Source: Salinicola aestuarinus
Lineage (GTDB): Bacteria > Pseudomonadota > Gammaproteobacteria > Pseudomonadales > Halomonadaceae
Direction of reading: 5' to 3'
Length of the DNA: 64,000 bases
Assembly (NCBI RefSeq): GCF_003206645.1
Contig: NZ_PZJP01000017.1
Location: forward strand, 83,304 to 147,303
The first letter of the stretch is position 1; every line of letters starts with the position of its first letter. The notes under the pieces are model-generated. The model had not been told where the DNA came from, did no database searches, and saw only the letters and a program-made list of their open reading frames with translations. The position numbers were made by a program, and so were the translations under genes. This document shows, piece by piece, positions 46,819-56,310 of the stretch.

Positions 46819-47769
46819 TCAGACCGGCTCGGCGGCAAAGGTGTCGGCATGCGCGTCCAGCGCCTCGGCGGAGAGGGCAAAAACCCCCTCGCCGCCGCGC
46901 TCGAACTCGAGCCATAGAAATTCGACCTCGGGAAAGGCGGCCTCGAGATGACGCTGGGAGTTGCCGACTTCGACGATCAGTACGCCGCCATCGTTGAGGT
47001 AGGTTCGCGCCTCGCGCAGGATGCGTCGCACGATGTCCAGGCCGTCGCGACCGGCCCCGAGCGCCAGGTCCGGTTCGTGGCGATACTCCGCCGGCATCGC
47101 GGAGAGATCCCGCGCGTCGACGTAGGGCGGATTGCTGACGATCAGGTCGTAGCGCTGACCCGCCACCCCATCGAAGAGATCGGAAGCGACGGCCCGCACC
47201 CGGCGCCCCACGTCGTGACGCACGATATTGGCCTTGGCAACATCCAGCGCGTCCACGCTCAGGTCGACCAGATCCACCTCGGCGGTCGGCAGGTAGAGGG
47301 CGGTGGCAATGCCGATACACCCCGAGCCCGTGCAGAGGTCGAGCACCCGCGCCGGCGGCATCTCGAACCAGGGCGCGAAGCCCTGCTCGATCAGCTCCGC
47401 GATGGGCGAGCGCGGGATCAGCACACGCTCGTCGACTTCGAAGGGGAAGCCGGCAAAGAACGACTCGCCCAGCAGATACGGCAGCGGCAGGCGCGATTCG
47501 ACGCGTTGACGCACCAGCCCGACGATGCGCTGGCGTTCGGAGGCCAGCAAGCGAGCATCGAGCACCGCCGGATCGACGTCCCACGGGAGATGCAGCGCGC
47601 CGAGGACCAGCGCGACCGACTCGTCCCAGGCACTGTCGGTGCCGTGACCGAAATGCAGTCGGTGCGCGTGAAATTCACTGGTGGACCAGCGCAGGCAGTC
47701 GCGAATGCTGATCAGGTCGGTGGCGAGGGCATCGTCGCTGAGCGCAAGGCTCGACGGCATCGAAGACAT
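46819..47769 (-). CDS. prmB: 50S ribosomal protein L3 N5-glutamine methyltransferase
   Basis: 316 residues from ATG 47769; an ATG nine bases further in is also possible and neither has a clear ribosome site. '[18 protein letters not shown]' is the SAM-binding motif, and '[16 protein letters not shown]' carries the NPPY glutamine-methylation motif. The N-terminal helical domain with '[16 protein letters not shown]' is typical of PrmB. It is followed by aroC and divergent from smrB, the order seen in many gammaproteobacteria. Confidence 0.93.
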   Translation of the reverse strand: MSSMPSSLALSDDALATDLISIRDCLRWSTSEFHAHRLHFGHGTDSAWDESVALVLGALHLPWDVDPAVLDARLLASERQRIVGLVRQRVESRLPLPYLLGESFFAGFPFEVDERVLIPRSPIAELIEQGFAPWFEMPPARVLDLCTGSGCIGIATALYLPTAEVDLVDLSVDALDVAKANIVRHDVGRRVRAVASDLFDGVAGQRYDLIVSNPPYVDARDLSAMPAEYRHEPDLALGAGRDGLDIVRRILREARTYLNDGGVLIVEVGNSQRHLEAAFPEVEFLWLEFERGGEGVFALSAEALDAHADTFAAEPV

Positions 47770-48009
47770 GGGAAAAGGCTCGTGGGGCGAAAAACGGAGC
47801 CCGATTGTACCTGCATGTTGCGCTACATGGCACCGGGAGACGCTTGCGCCCTCCCCGCGGTGACACTGACAAGGCAAATCCGCCCGGAACCGATTACCCT
47901 AGGCGCCTTCGAGATCACAATGCCCGCCTTGGGTCGCCCATGGCACACGGCCCTCGGCGCAACCCGACGCTTTCAGCAATCCACTCGGCAGGTATAGAGG
48001 CAGGCCGCG

Positions 48010-48591
48010 ATGACCCAGTTTCCCGATGACGATGACGACCACAACGCCTTTCGTCAGGCGCTGGAAGCCGCCGGCGTGCGCAAGCTGAAAACCAACCGCG
48101 CCAACGTCGGCCGTCCCCGCAAGACGCCGCCCGGCGCCGCGGCGCGCCGGGCGGCGGCGACGCAGGCCACGACGGCCGCCCGCTCGCAGCTCTCCGATGG
48201 CGGTGTCGAGGCGGTCACGCCGCATCAGCGACTCGAATTTGCGATTCCCGATCTGCCCGCGCGGACCTTCGCCAAGCTCAAGCGCGGCCAGATCGGCTGG
48301 GAAGGCGGTCTCGATCTCCACGGCTACACCATCGACGAAGCCCGGCTCGAGCTGGAGGCGTTCATCGATGACGCCCTCGCCACCCGCGCACGCTGCGTAC
48401 TGGTGGTTCACGGCAAGGCCCGGGGCACCCGCGCCAGCGGCGTCGACTATCCGGTGATCAAGAGCCACGTCAACGCCTGGCTCAAGCACTGGTCCCGAGT
48501 GCTGGCGTTCTGCTCGGCCAGTGACGTCGACGGCGGCACGGGCGCGGTCTACGTCCTGCTGCGCACGCGCGACGACCGTGACGAGCGCTGA
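48010..48591 (+). CDS. smrB: Smr-domain endonuclease SmrB
   Basis: 193 residues. A charged, disordered N-terminus with a basic patch precedes the Smr domain. The key motifs are 'LDLHGYTIDEA' (residues 101-111), 'VLVVHGKARGT' and a C-terminal 'GAVYVLLR' strand. SmrB cleaves mRNA at collided ribosomes in E. coli. Divergent orientation from prmB-aroC matches other gammaproteobacteria. Confidence 0.92.
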   Translation: MTQFPDDDDDHNAFRQALEAAGVRKLKTNRANVGRPRKTPPGAAARRAAATQATTAARSQLSDGGVEAVTPHQRLEFAIPDLPARTFAKLKRGQIGWEGGLDLHGYTIDEARLELEAFIDDALATRARCVLVVHGKARGTRASGVDYPVIKSHVNAWLKHWSRVLAFCSASDVDGGTGAVYVLLRTRDDRDER

Positions 48592-48692
48592 TTGCGACAC
48601 GCTCTGACGCTCCGCATTCATCCACCCCCGCACGGTTCGCTCCGCACCGACTGCGATTCCCGCAAGCCCTCGCCGACGGCTTTCGCTCACTG

Positions 48693-49571
48693 TCAGCCGG
48701 CAGCCGCCATCTGGCGTCGGGTCCAGGCGACGATCTCTGCCGCGACGGCCGCAACCTGCAGCCGCTCCAGATGCAGGTGATGACCGCCCGCTAGAACGCG
48801 ACGGGTGAGCTGTGGCATGCGCTGACGCGCTGTCGCGGCGAGCGCTTGTCCCGCCAGCACCCCCTGGGTCGCCTGCACCAACAGGGCCGGCGCCACCACC
48901 CGCTCGACCGTGTGCAGCGCCTGTGCCGGCGTGAGTCGCGACAGCGACGGCCAGGTCAGGCGGCGATCGGTGCGCCACTGGAAACGGCCATTGGCATCTC
49001 GGGCGAGATTACGCTCGACGATGGGACGCGCCGACGCTTCGTCCAGCCGCGTTACCCCCCCGCTTACCCTGGCCGCGACGGCCGCCTCGACGCTGTCGAA
49101 CCCGCGACTCTCGGCACGGACGCGCCGGCGCGACTGCAGCGCCAGGCGCAACTGGTCCATGCCCTCTTCGACCTCGACGGTGGTGCCGATCAAACCGTCG
49201 ATCAGCACCAGGCGCTCGACCCGCTCCGGTAGCGCGGCCGCCAGTTGGGTGGCGATGCTCGCACCGAGCGAGTGCCCCAGCAGCGTCACCGACTCAAGGG
49301 CGAGCGCATCGAGAACGTCGACCACGTCCGGCAGATAGCCCAGCATCGGATAGTCCGCCCCCTCTCCCCGCGCTGCGGAATGGCCATGACCCGGCAGATC
49401 CACCGCGACCAGTCGAATATCAAGCTCCCGGACCAATAGCGGGGCGACCCGCGTGAAGCTCGCGGCATTGTCGAGCCAGCCGTGAAGCGCCAGCCAGATC
49501 GGCGCATCACGCCGTCCCCAGCAGAGCGCCGCATGGCGCCCCCCGTTCAGCGATAGCGCCTCAGCCGACAT
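48693..49571 (-). CDS. Alpha/beta hydrolase
   Basis: 292 residues. Motifs of the fold: oxyanion region 'LALHGWLDNAASFTRVAPLL', nucleophile Ser in 'VTLLGHSLGASIATQLAA', and late catalytic His in 'VLAGGHHLHLERL'. The substrate is unknown. The start ATG 49571 lies 11 bp inside the end of the following hydrolase gene, so the two are coupled. The family N-terminus fits this start better than the longer frame. Confidence 0.85.
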   Translation of the reverse strand: MSAEALSLNGGRHAALCWGRRDAPIWLALHGWLDNAASFTRVAPLLVRELDIRLVAVDLPGHGHSAARGEGADYPMLGYLPDVVDVLDALALESVTLLGHSLGASIATQLAAALPERVERLVLIDGLIGTTVEVEEGMDQLRLALQSRRRVRAESRGFDSVEAAVAARVSGGVTRLDEASARPIVERNLARDANGRFQWRTDRRLTWPSLSRLTPAQALHTVERVVAPALLVQATQGVLAGQALAATARQRMPQLTRRVLAGGHHLHLERLQVAAVAAEIVAWTRRQMAAAG

Positions 49572-50361
49572 GGGAAAGCGCCTCGAGCGAGGCGAGCGCA
49601 TCGACAATCCCCGCGCGGGTGGCCTCGGGATGCTCGAAAGGAAACATGTGGCCACCGGGCACCTCGTGGACGGTCACCCCGAGGCGCGAGAGCGCGCGAC
49701 GCCTTGGCGGCGTGAGAAGCGCCGAGCGATCACCGGCGAGCACGATCAACGGCACCTCGAGGCGCTTGAGCACGCCACCGAGATGATCCGGGAGATGGCG
49801 GAACACCGCCGCTTCGGCTCGCGGCCTGAAGCGCAGCCTCACGGCCCCCGCGGACGCCGGTTCGGTGGCGCCGGCGACATAGTCCGCCATCGCCTCATCG
49901 GTGAAGTCCCGAAAGAGGGCGCGCTGGCGCAGCGAGCGACTCATCACCTCGCCGCTCGGCCACTGGTCGCGGCGCCGCAGGGCTTTTCGCGCCGGCGTCA
50001 TGCGGTCGGCAAAGCCGGTCAACTTGGCGAGCTTGAGCGCCAGCGCGTCACGCCCGAGCAGCAGCGGCGGGTCGAGTGCGACGACGGCGCGGAACCGGGA
50101 CGGCGCCCGCACTGCCGCCATGATCGAGAGCACGCCACCCATGGAGTGACCGACGCCGATGAACGGCGCGGGGATGCCTTGTGTCTGGTCGAGATACTCA
50201 TCACAGAGCGACGACCAGTTGCGATCGACCGGGAAGGCGGGGTCGTGCGCGAGGCAATCCAGCGGATAGAGCGAGAAGCGCTCGGCCAGCGGATCCAGCA
50301 GCGTGCGATAGCTCGCCCCGGTGAAGCCGTTGGCGTGGGCGAAGACCAGAGATGGACGCAT
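49561..50361 (-). CDS. Alpha/beta hydrolase
   Basis: 266 residues. 'LVFAHANGFTGASYRTLLDPLAERF' forms the oxyanion region, 'FIGVGHSMGGVLSIMAA' has the nucleophile Ser, 'IVLAGDRSALLTP' the acid strand, and 'HEVPGGHMFPFEHPEATRAGI' the His. It is only distantly like its downstream neighbour, so this is not a recent duplication. The substrate is unknown. The start is the family ATG at 50361; a longer upstream frame is open but unsupported. Confidence 0.85.
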   Translation of the reverse strand: MRPSLVFAHANGFTGASYRTLLDPLAERFSLYPLDCLAHDPAFPVDRNWSSLCDEYLDQTQGIPAPFIGVGHSMGGVLSIMAAVRAPSRFRAVVALDPPLLLGRDALALKLAKLTGFADRMTPARKALRRRDQWPSGEVMSRSLRQRALFRDFTDEAMADYVAGATEPASAGAVRLRFRPRAEAAVFRHLPDHLGGVLKRLEVPLIVLAGDRSALLTPPRRRALSRLGVTVHEVPGGHMFPFEHPEATRAGIVDALASLEALSHVG

Positions 50362-50496
50362 CGGTTGGCAGATTCCCGTAAACTGTCGCCTTTCGTCGAA
50401 TACCCACCGCCCCCGGTTTCTGCAAGACGCCTGTCGTCTCGCCACACCACGGGGGGCCGGGGGTATCCATTCGTTCGCTGATTCAAGGATTGTACC

Positions 50497-50604
50497 GTGC
50501 CCCGCCAAGGTTCCCACCGCGACACACGCCTGCGAAACCGTCTCTTCTGGGCCGTGCTCATTGCCGCACTCGCCGTCGGCTTCTGGTTCGTGGGGGCAGA
50601 CTGA
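50497..50604 (+). CDS. Small single-span membrane protein, 35 residues
   Basis: A GTG start preceded by AAGGA at 7 bp spacing opens a 35-codon frame ending in TGA three bases before the AEC transporter start. The product has a basic N-terminus (PRQGSHRDTRLRNR), one hydrophobic helix ('LFWAVLIAALAVGFWFVG') and ends in Ala-Asp. The strong ribosome site and tight spacing to the transporter support expression. It could be a small partner of the transporter; I know no named family. Confidence 0.6.
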   Translation: MPRQGSHRDTRLRNRLFWAVLIAALAVGFWFVGAD

Positions 50605-50607
50605 TTT

Positions 50608-51555
50608 ATGGGGCTGCTCGCCGCTTTCACGCATACCCTCGAAATCACCCTGCCCGTCTTCCTGATGGTCTTTCTCGGGCTCGGTTTGAAACGCATCGGC
50701 TGGATCGATTCCCACTTCATCACCACCGCCTCGATGCTGGTGTTCAAGGTGACGATGCCGGCACTGCTGTTTCTGAGTATCGTCAACGCCGATCTCGATC
50801 GCGCACTGCAGCCCACGCTGATCGGCTACTTTCTCGGCTACACCGTACTCAGCTTCTTTCTCGCCTGGGGCTGGGCGGCCTGGCGGCACCCGTTCGTCGA
50901 GCGCGGTATTTTTACGCAGGGGGCGTTTCGCGCCAACAACGGCATCGTGGGACTGGCGCTGGCTGCCAGTCAGTTTGGGGATTATGGCCTGTCGGTCGGC
51001 GGCATCTTCGCCGGCGCGGTCATCGTGATCTACAACATCCTCTCGGTCATCGTATTGTCGATCTATAGCGAACGGGCCGCGACCGACATGCGTTCGCTAC
51101 TGAGCAATCTGGCCAAGAATCCGCTGATTCTCAGCGTGGTGTTCGCGATACCGGTGGCGTTCTTCGATATCGATCTGCCGGGCTGGCTGAGGACGTCCGG
51201 CGGCTACCTCGGCGCGATGTCGCTGCCGCTCGGGCTTATCTGCATTGGCGGCACCCTATCGGTGTCGGCCTTCAAGCGCAGCAGCACGATCGCACTCGAT
51301 GCGAGTCTCTGGAAGCTGGTATGGGTACCGCTTTTCGGCGTGCTCGGGGCACTGGCGGTTGGCATTCGCGGTCCGGGGCTCGGCGTGCTGCTACTGTTCC
51401 TCGGCTCCCCCGGGGCGGCAGCGAGTTTCGTCATGGCCAAGGCCTTTCACGCCAACGACAAACTCGCCGCCAACATCATCGTGATCACGACTTTCGGCTC
51501 GATGCTCACACTGAGCCTCGGCATGATCACGCTGAAATGGTTCGGTTTTAGCTGA
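50608..51555 (+). CDS. AEC family (auxin efflux carrier) transporter
   Basis: 315 residues, about ten membrane helices. N-terminal 'LPVFLMVFLGLGLKRIGWID' and 'LVFKVTMPALLFLSI' plus 'GAFRANNGIVGLALA' are characteristic of the AEC/MdcF family of malonate or small carboxylate carriers. The C-terminal 'KAFHANDKLAANIIVITTFGSMLTL' closes the fold. The substrate is unknown; its neighbour is a sugar-acid regulator, convergently oriented. Confidence 0.88.
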   Translation: MGLLAAFTHTLEITLPVFLMVFLGLGLKRIGWIDSHFITTASMLVFKVTMPALLFLSIVNADLDRALQPTLIGYFLGYTVLSFFLAWGWAAWRHPFVERGIFTQGAFRANNGIVGLALAASQFGDYGLSVGGIFAGAVIVIYNILSVIVLSIYSERAATDMRSLLSNLAKNPLILSVVFAIPVAFFDIDLPGWLRTSGGYLGAMSLPLGLICIGGTLSVSAFKRSSTIALDASLWKLVWVPLFGVLGALAVGIRGPGLGVLLLFLGSPGAAASFVMAKAFHANDKLAANIIVITTFGSMLTLSLGMITLKWFGFS

Positions 51556-51632
51556 CTGACCTGTGCCGCCGCTAAAGCCCGCTAGTCATGGATTGCAGGC
51601 GGTTCGACGGCGGGGCTGGTGGCGGGACTCGG

Positions 51633-52361
51633 CTACTGGTATCCCGCGTAATTGTCGTAGGCCCGTTTGAGATGGCGATACATGCTGTCGTGGGCAGCCT
51701 GGCTCTCCCCCGCGATGATCGCGTCGAGAATCTCGGCGTGCTCCCGGGCGACGCGGGCGAGATAGGCATCGACGGCGGCGGTGTCGAGTTCGACGGCGAG
51801 CAGCTTGGTACGCGGAATCGCCCCCTCGTGGAGCTGATCGTAGAGCGCCACGAAGAACGGATTATGAGTGGCGTTGACGATCGCCCGATGGAAAACGTAA
51901 TCCTCATGGCGCGCCTGACTGTCACCGCTGCAGGCAGCGAGAAAGGCCCGGTGGGCGGCCTGAAGCGCATCGACGTCAGTGGGTGTGTGTCGCGTCGCCG
52001 CCAGGGCGGCGGCCTGAGCATCGAGCGTCAGGCGCAGCTCCAGCACATGCAGGATGTCTTCTACCGTCGTTGCACTGATCCGCCGGGCAGGGAACTGCCC
52101 CTCCGGCTCTGCACGCAGCACGCGCGTGCCGATGCCGCGACGCGTTTCCACCAGGCCCATCGACTTGAGATGGGCGATCGCCTCGCGCACCGCGGTTCGG
52201 CTCACGCCAAACATCTCGCAGAGCTGACTCTCGGTGGGCAGCTTGTCACCGACGGCGATCTTGCCCTGGGTAATCAATCCCTCGAGCTGCTGGGCAATCT
52301 GCCGCGACAGACTCTCCTGCATTGAAATGCGCTTTACGCTCCATGCCTGAATCGGCTCCAT
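51633..52361 (-). CDS. GntR family, FCD-type transcriptional regulator
   Basis: 242 residues. The N-terminal winged HTH is 'GKIAVGDKLPTESQLCEMFGVSRTAVREAIAHLKSMGLVETRRGIG', and the C-terminal FCD domain starts near residue 95 with 'DILHVLELRLTLDAQAAALAA'. Conserved metal-binding Asp/His residues are in 'HEDYVFHRAIVNATHN' and 'REHAEILDAI'. FCD regulators commonly bind sugar acids. It ends the sugar-acid gene row and probably controls it, with uronate or aldarate as effector (inference). Confidence 0.9.
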   Translation of the reverse strand: MEPIQAWSVKRISMQESLSRQIAQQLEGLITQGKIAVGDKLPTESQLCEMFGVSRTAVREAIAHLKSMGLVETRRGIGTRVLRAEPEGQFPARRISATTVEDILHVLELRLTLDAQAAALAATRHTPTDVDALQAAHRAFLAACSGDSQARHEDYVFHRAIVNATHNPFFVALYDQLHEGAIPRTKLLAVELDTAAVDAYLARVAREHAEILDAIIAGESQAAHDSMYRHLKRAYDNYAGYQ

Positions 52362-52415
52362 CGTCTCGACTACCTCGCTGGCGATGTCCTGTTTCGGCCG
52401 ACCGGCGGCCGGGCG

Positions 52416-52427
52416 ACATCGTGATGT
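52416..52427. promoter_or_regulatory. Small dyad ACATC-GT-GATGT upstream of gntR gene
   Basis: Two perfect 5-bp arms with a 2-base centre, located 55 bp upstream of the GntR-type gene start. It shares the ACATC half with the motifs upstream of dctP and tctC. It could be an autoregulatory operator; support is weak because it is short. Confidence 0.3.
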
Positions 52428-52472
52428 GACATGAGGCGGCCAAGCCTAACAGCTTGGTCGCCACGTGCAGCA

Positions 52473-53273
52473 TTAGCTGTCGTCGGGATGGCCTATCGCC
52501 GTGAATTTTCCGCCCTGAAAGACGACCTCGGGGTCGTTGGGATCGAGCGGCCCCGCCGCGGCTTCGACCTCTTCGCGCCATGGCGCGGAACTCTGCGTCG
52601 GCCGCCAGCCGAGAAACTCGGCGTGGCGGTTGTCCCACCACGTCTCGTCATTGTCCGAGACACCGTAGATCACGGTGTAGCCGAGCTTGGGGGCCTGAAA
52701 GGCGCGCACCAGGAGCGCGACGAAATCCTCGAGACCCAGCCAGGTTGCCAGCATCCGGGTGTCCTGCGGCTTCGGAAAACAGGACCCGATGCGCACGCTC
52801 AGGGTCTCGACTCCGAACTTGTCGTGATAGAGGCTCGCCAGATCTTCCCCGAAGCATTTGGACACGCCGTAGAGCGAGTCCGGCCGGCGAGGCACCTGCG
52901 TGTCGATACGCGTGGTCCGCGGGTGATAGCCGATGGTGTGATTGGAACTGGCGAAGATCACGCGGGGTTTGCCCTCGTGACGCACGGCTTCGTAAAGATT
53001 GTAGGCACCGATGATATTGGCCTGGAGAATCCCCTCCCAGGGCTTCTCGACCGAGATGCCGCCGAGATGCAGTACCCCGTCACATCCGGCGACCAGACGC
53101 CGCACCGCGGACGCGTCGGAGAGCTCGCAAGAGACGATCTCCTCATGCGCCGCCGCGTCACCGATTTCGCTGATATCGGACAGCCGCACCTGTCGCGCCA
53201 GATGGGAAAGATGCGGCCGAATGGCGCGACCCACGCCCCCCGCCGCTCCGGTGACCAGAAGTCGATTCAGCAT
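52473..53273 (-). CDS. udh: Uronate dehydrogenase
   Basis: 266 residues. This NAD-dependent short-chain-type enzyme oxidises galacturonate and glucuronate to aldarolactones. 'LLVTGAAGGVGRAI' is the dinucleotide motif (GxxGxxG at residues 9-15), Ser110 is in 'VIFASSNHTIGYHP', and the catalytic Tyr135/Lys139 pair lies in 'SLYGVSKCFGEDLA'. Length and motifs match the Agrobacterium/Pseudomonas Udh family. A TRAP transporter is directly upstream in transcription, dehydratases for the aldaric acids are in the same row, and a GntR regulator follows. Confidence 0.93.
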   Translation of the reverse strand: MLNRLLVTGAAGGVGRAIRPHLSHLARQVRLSDISEIGDAAAHEEIVSCELSDASAVRRLVAGCDGVLHLGGISVEKPWEGILQANIIGAYNLYEAVRHEGKPRVIFASSNHTIGYHPRTTRIDTQVPRRPDSLYGVSKCFGEDLASLYHDKFGVETLSVRIGSCFPKPQDTRMLATWLGLEDFVALLVRAFQAPKLGYTVIYGVSDNDETWWDNRHAEFLGWRPTQSSAPWREEVEAAAGPLDPNDPEVVFQGGKFTAIGHPDDS

Positions 53274-53337
53274 TGCCTGCTCCTTTGAATGTGTTGTCGT
53301 GGAAGTGAAACCCAAGTCGAGAACGAAACGGTTTGCA

Positions 53338-54618
53338 TTACCCTAACCAGTTGGGTAGCGCGAGCGACACCGCCGGCACGTAGGTGACCAGCATCAGCAC
53401 CGCAAATAGCGCGATATAGAAAGGCCAGATCGTCTTCACCGTTTGCTCGATCTTGATCCCGCCGATGGCACTCCCCACAAACAGACAGCCCCCGACGGGC
53501 GGCGTGCAGAGTCCGATACCCAGGTTCATCATCATCATGATGCCGAACTGGGTCGGATCCATGCCGAACTGCTGGGCCACCGGCAGGAAGATCGGCGTAC
53601 AGATCAGAATCAGCGGCGCCATGTCCATGATCATCCCCAGTCCCAGAAGCAGCAGATTGAGCATCAGCAGCACGACGATGGGGTTATCGGAGATGGAGGT
53701 CAGTCCGTTCACCAGCAGCTCGGGGACGTTGTAGAGCGCCAACAGATAAGAGAATGCCGAGGCGCAGCCGACCAGAATCATGACCAGCGCCGTCGTCTTG
53801 ACCGACTGATAGACCGCCTTCTTGAACGGTTCCCAGCGCAGTTCGCGATACACCAGGCCAGTGATGACGATGGCGTAGATCGCGCCGAATGCGCCTGACT
53901 CGGTCACGGTAAGAATGCCGGAGAGCACGCCGCCAACGATGATCACGGCGGTCAGCAGCCCCGGCAGCGAGGCGAAGAAGCTGATCACCAGGGCTTCCCA
54001 GCCCGGAAACGCTTCGCCGCCGTAGCCGCGCTTGACCGCGACGAGATAGGCGGCCAGGGCCAGAGACAGGCACATCAGGACACCGGGCACGATGCCGGCC
54101 ACGAACAGCTGGGTCACCGAGATGCCGCCACCGGCGGCCACCGCGTAGAGGATCATGTTGTGGCTCGGCGGGATCACGACACCGGCGATCGAAGATGTCA
54201 CCGTCACATTGACGGCGTAGTCCGTGTCATAGCCTTTCTCCTTCATGACGGGGATCAGGATCGAACCGAGTGCCGAGGTGTCGGCCACGGCCGAGCCGGA
54301 GATACCGCCGAAAAGCATCGACGAGAAGACGTTGACCATCCCGAGGCCGCCCCGAACCCGCCCGACCGCCGCGGAGGCGAACTTCACCAGACGCCGGGAG
54401 ATACCGCCGTGGAGCATCAGCTCGCCGGCGAAGATGAAAAAGGGAATCGCCAGCAGCGAGAACACCGAGATACCGGAGACGATGCGCTGAAAGCCGACGA
54501 AGAGCGGCAGCCCCTCGTAGAGAAAGGTGACGATCGCCGCCAGGCCGACGGCAAAGGCGATCGGCGCCCCCACGATCAGCCCCAGCAAAAAGACGCCGAA
54601 TAGTATGGCAAGACCCAT
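53338..54618 (-). CDS. dctM: TRAP transporter large membrane subunit DctM
   Basis: 426 residues, about 12 membrane helices. 'FGGISGSAVADTSALGSILIPVMKEKGYD' and 'IPPSHNMILYAVAAGGGISVTQLFVAGIVPG' are classic DctM motifs, as is 'LGIGLCTPPVGGCLFVGSAI'. This subunit couples Na+ to substrate import. ATG 54618 begins 2 bp after dctQ, so the two are translationally linked. Confidence 0.94.
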   Translation of the reverse strand: MGLAILFGVFLLGLIVGAPIAFAVGLAAIVTFLYEGLPLFVGFQRIVSGISVFSLLAIPFFIFAGELMLHGGISRRLVKFASAAVGRVRGGLGMVNVFSSMLFGGISGSAVADTSALGSILIPVMKEKGYDTDYAVNVTVTSSIAGVVIPPSHNMILYAVAAGGGISVTQLFVAGIVPGVLMCLSLALAAYLVAVKRGYGGEAFPGWEALVISFFASLPGLLTAVIIVGGVLSGILTVTESGAFGAIYAIVITGLVYRELRWEPFKKAVYQSVKTTALVMILVGCASAFSYLLALYNVPELLVNGLTSISDNPIVVLLMLNLLLLGLGMIMDMAPLILICTPIFLPVAQQFGMDPTQFGIMMMMNLGIGLCTPPVGGCLFVGSAIGGIKIEQTVKTIWPFYIALFAVLMLVTYVPAVSLALPNWLG

Positions 54619-54620
54619 GA

Positions 54621-55157
54621 TCAGCTCTCCGTACGTCGAGTCGCGGTGGTGCGCTGACCGGCGGTCAGGCGTTGCAAGGCGCTGGCTAGCGTGAAGACCA
54701 CCAGCAGGACGCCGCAGACGACCAGTGGCGCGGCACGCCAGCTCTCGGAGAGCCCGATCATCGGGATCGGCCGGCCGGCGTTGTTCATCATCATCAGCCA
54801 GCCCTGCCACGCCATGATGGCGCCGAACCCCAGCACGAAGGCGTCGGACAGCGCGTGCATGACCGCCCGCAGCGCCGGCGGCGCGCCTTCACGCAGAAAG
54901 TCGATACTCAGGTGGGAGTTGAACCGCACGCCGGCCGCCGTCCCCAGACACGTGATGTAAACCACGATCAACAGGGATGACTGCTCGATCCAGGTGGGTG
55001 TGTCATTGAGGATGTAGCGACCGAAGACCAGCCAGCCGAACGATAGAATCAGAAAAACGAGTAGCACCCCGGCCACGATCAGACAGGCGCGGGCCAGCCA
55101 ATCCAGCAGCCCGTCCAAGCGGGTGCCGGTGACCGTCGAATCGGTACTGTTGTTCAC
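54621..55157 (-). CDS. dctQ: TRAP transporter small membrane subunit DctQ
   Basis: 178 residues from a GTG preceded by AGGA at 7 bp. Four membrane helices: about 20-42, 55-75, 95-120 and 135-160. 'FGRYILNDTPTWIEQSSLLIVVYITCLGTAAGVRFNSHLSIDFL' is the DctQ core motif. It lies 63 bp after dctP and directly before dctM. Confidence 0.9.
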   Translation of the reverse strand: MNNSTDSTVTGTRLDGLLDWLARACLIVAGVLLVFLILSFGWLVFGRYILNDTPTWIEQSSLLIVVYITCLGTAAGVRFNSHLSIDFLREGAPPALRAVMHALSDAFVLGFGAIMAWQGWLMMMNNAGRPIPMIGLSESWRAAPLVVCGVLLVVFTLASALQRLTAGQRTTATRRTES

Positions 55158-55220
55158 GTTGCATTCCTGCGATGAACGGTGAAGGGTCGACCGGCCCACC
55201 AAGGGCCGGTCGAATCAGTC

Positions 55221-56243
55221 TCAGGGGGTGTTGCGGATATCGTCGATGAGACTTTCCATCTCCGGATGCTCGTCGATGAATGCCTGGTATATCGGCTCCA
55301 TGCGATCCTGAAATGCCTGCTTGTCGTCGATGGTGTTGATCTCGACGCCTGACGCCTCGACCACGTTGCGGCTCTCCTCGACGCGCTCATCCCATAGCTG
55401 GCGCTGCTCATCGGCGGCATTCTGGGCAGCGGCGCGCACGATCGTCTGATCCTCTTCGGAGAGCGCATCCCAGCTGGATGAGGCGACGCACAGACACTCG
55501 GGGATGATCAGGTGCTCGGTCTCGGAGAAGTACTTCGCCACCTCGTAGTGATTGCTCGACTCGAAGGAGGGAAAGTTGTTCTCGGCGCCATCGATGACAC
55601 CGGTCTTGAGCGACTGGAAGACTTCGCCGTAGGACATCGGCGTGGCGTTGCCGCCGAGCGCATCGACCATCTGCACGTAGAGGTCGTTATTCATGACACG
55701 CAGCTTCAGACCCTGCACGTCATCCGGCGTCTTGATCGGGTGATCGGTGTCATAGAAGCTGCGGGCGCCGGAGCCGAACCAGGAGAGAACGACCAGGTTC
55801 TTCTCTGCCAGGGCGTCGGCAAACCGCTGGCCGATCTCGCCATCCATCACGCGATACATCTGATCGACGCCATTGAAAAGAAATGGCAGCGAAAGCACGT
55901 CCGTTTCCGGCACGATCGGACCCATCGGGCCCATGTTGAAGTTGCCGAAATCCAGCGCGCCATTGCGAGTCTGATCAATGGCATCGGGCTGATCGCCGAG
56001 TACGGCATTGTTGTAGACCCGAGGCTCGACGCGCCCGTCCGTCTTGTCGGCGACTTCGTCGGCAAAGGACTTGAGCGCCAGGGAATTGGGGTAACCGTCG
56101 GGATGCACGTTCCAACCGCGCCAGGTATCGGCCTGCGCTCCCAGGCTGCTACCCAGCAACACCCCAGCGGCGGCGAAGGTGACCCAGCGAGCGGCGGATG
56201 CATGTCTGCCGGTGTTCTTGCCGACATTGGAAACCTTGAACAT
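55221..56243 (-). CDS. dctP: TRAP transporter substrate-binding protein DctP, probably for hexuronate
   Basis: 340 residues. A signal peptide (to about residue 37, ending 'LGAQA') precedes a DctP periplasmic binding fold. 'SWFGSGARSFYDTDHPIKTPDDVQGLKLRVMNNDLYVQMVDALGGNATPMSYGEVFQSLKTGVIDGAENNFPSFESSNHYE' has the conserved TRAP Arg and the 'AENN..SFESS' pattern common in sugar-acid (glucuronate/galacturonate) binding proteins. The udh and aldarate dehydratase neighbours point the same way. A motif shared with tctC lies 55 bp upstream of the start. Confidence 0.92.
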   Translation of the reverse strand: MFKVSNVGKNTGRHASAARWVTFAAAGVLLGSSLGAQADTWRGWNVHPDGYPNSLALKSFADEVADKTDGRVEPRVYNNAVLGDQPDAIDQTRNGALDFGNFNMGPMGPIVPETDVLSLPFLFNGVDQMYRVMDGEIGQRFADALAEKNLVVLSWFGSGARSFYDTDHPIKTPDDVQGLKLRVMNNDLYVQMVDALGGNATPMSYGEVFQSLKTGVIDGAENNFPSFESSNHYEVAKYFSETEHLIIPECLCVASSSWDALSEEDQTIVRAAAQNAADEQRQLWDERVEESRNVVEASGVEINTIDDKQAFQDRMEPIYQAFIDEHPEMESLIDDIRNTP

Positions 56244-56297
56244 ATGGCGCTCCTTGATGTTTGAGGACGCTTGCTTGTTATCGCGAGCAAGGTTGCC

Positions 56298-56310
56298 ATA
56301 CATCATACTT
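56298..56310 (-). promoter_or_regulatory. Candidate operator upstream of dctP (shared with tctC)
   Basis: ATACATCATACTT on the plus strand, which reads AAGTATGATGTAT on the coding strand. The 10-bp core GTATGATGTA is identical to that upstream of tctC at 61421-61433. The copy lies 55 bp ahead of the dctP start. It is the most likely binding site for the local GntR regulator, by inference. Confidence 0.55.

Noticed and set aside
53338-56243. TRAP genes as the ectoine transporter TeaABC of halophiles
   Set aside because: The gene order next to udh, gudD and the galactarate dehydratase, and the 'AENN..SFESS' pattern of the binding protein, favour sugar acids; ectoine uptake was not supported by any neighbour.
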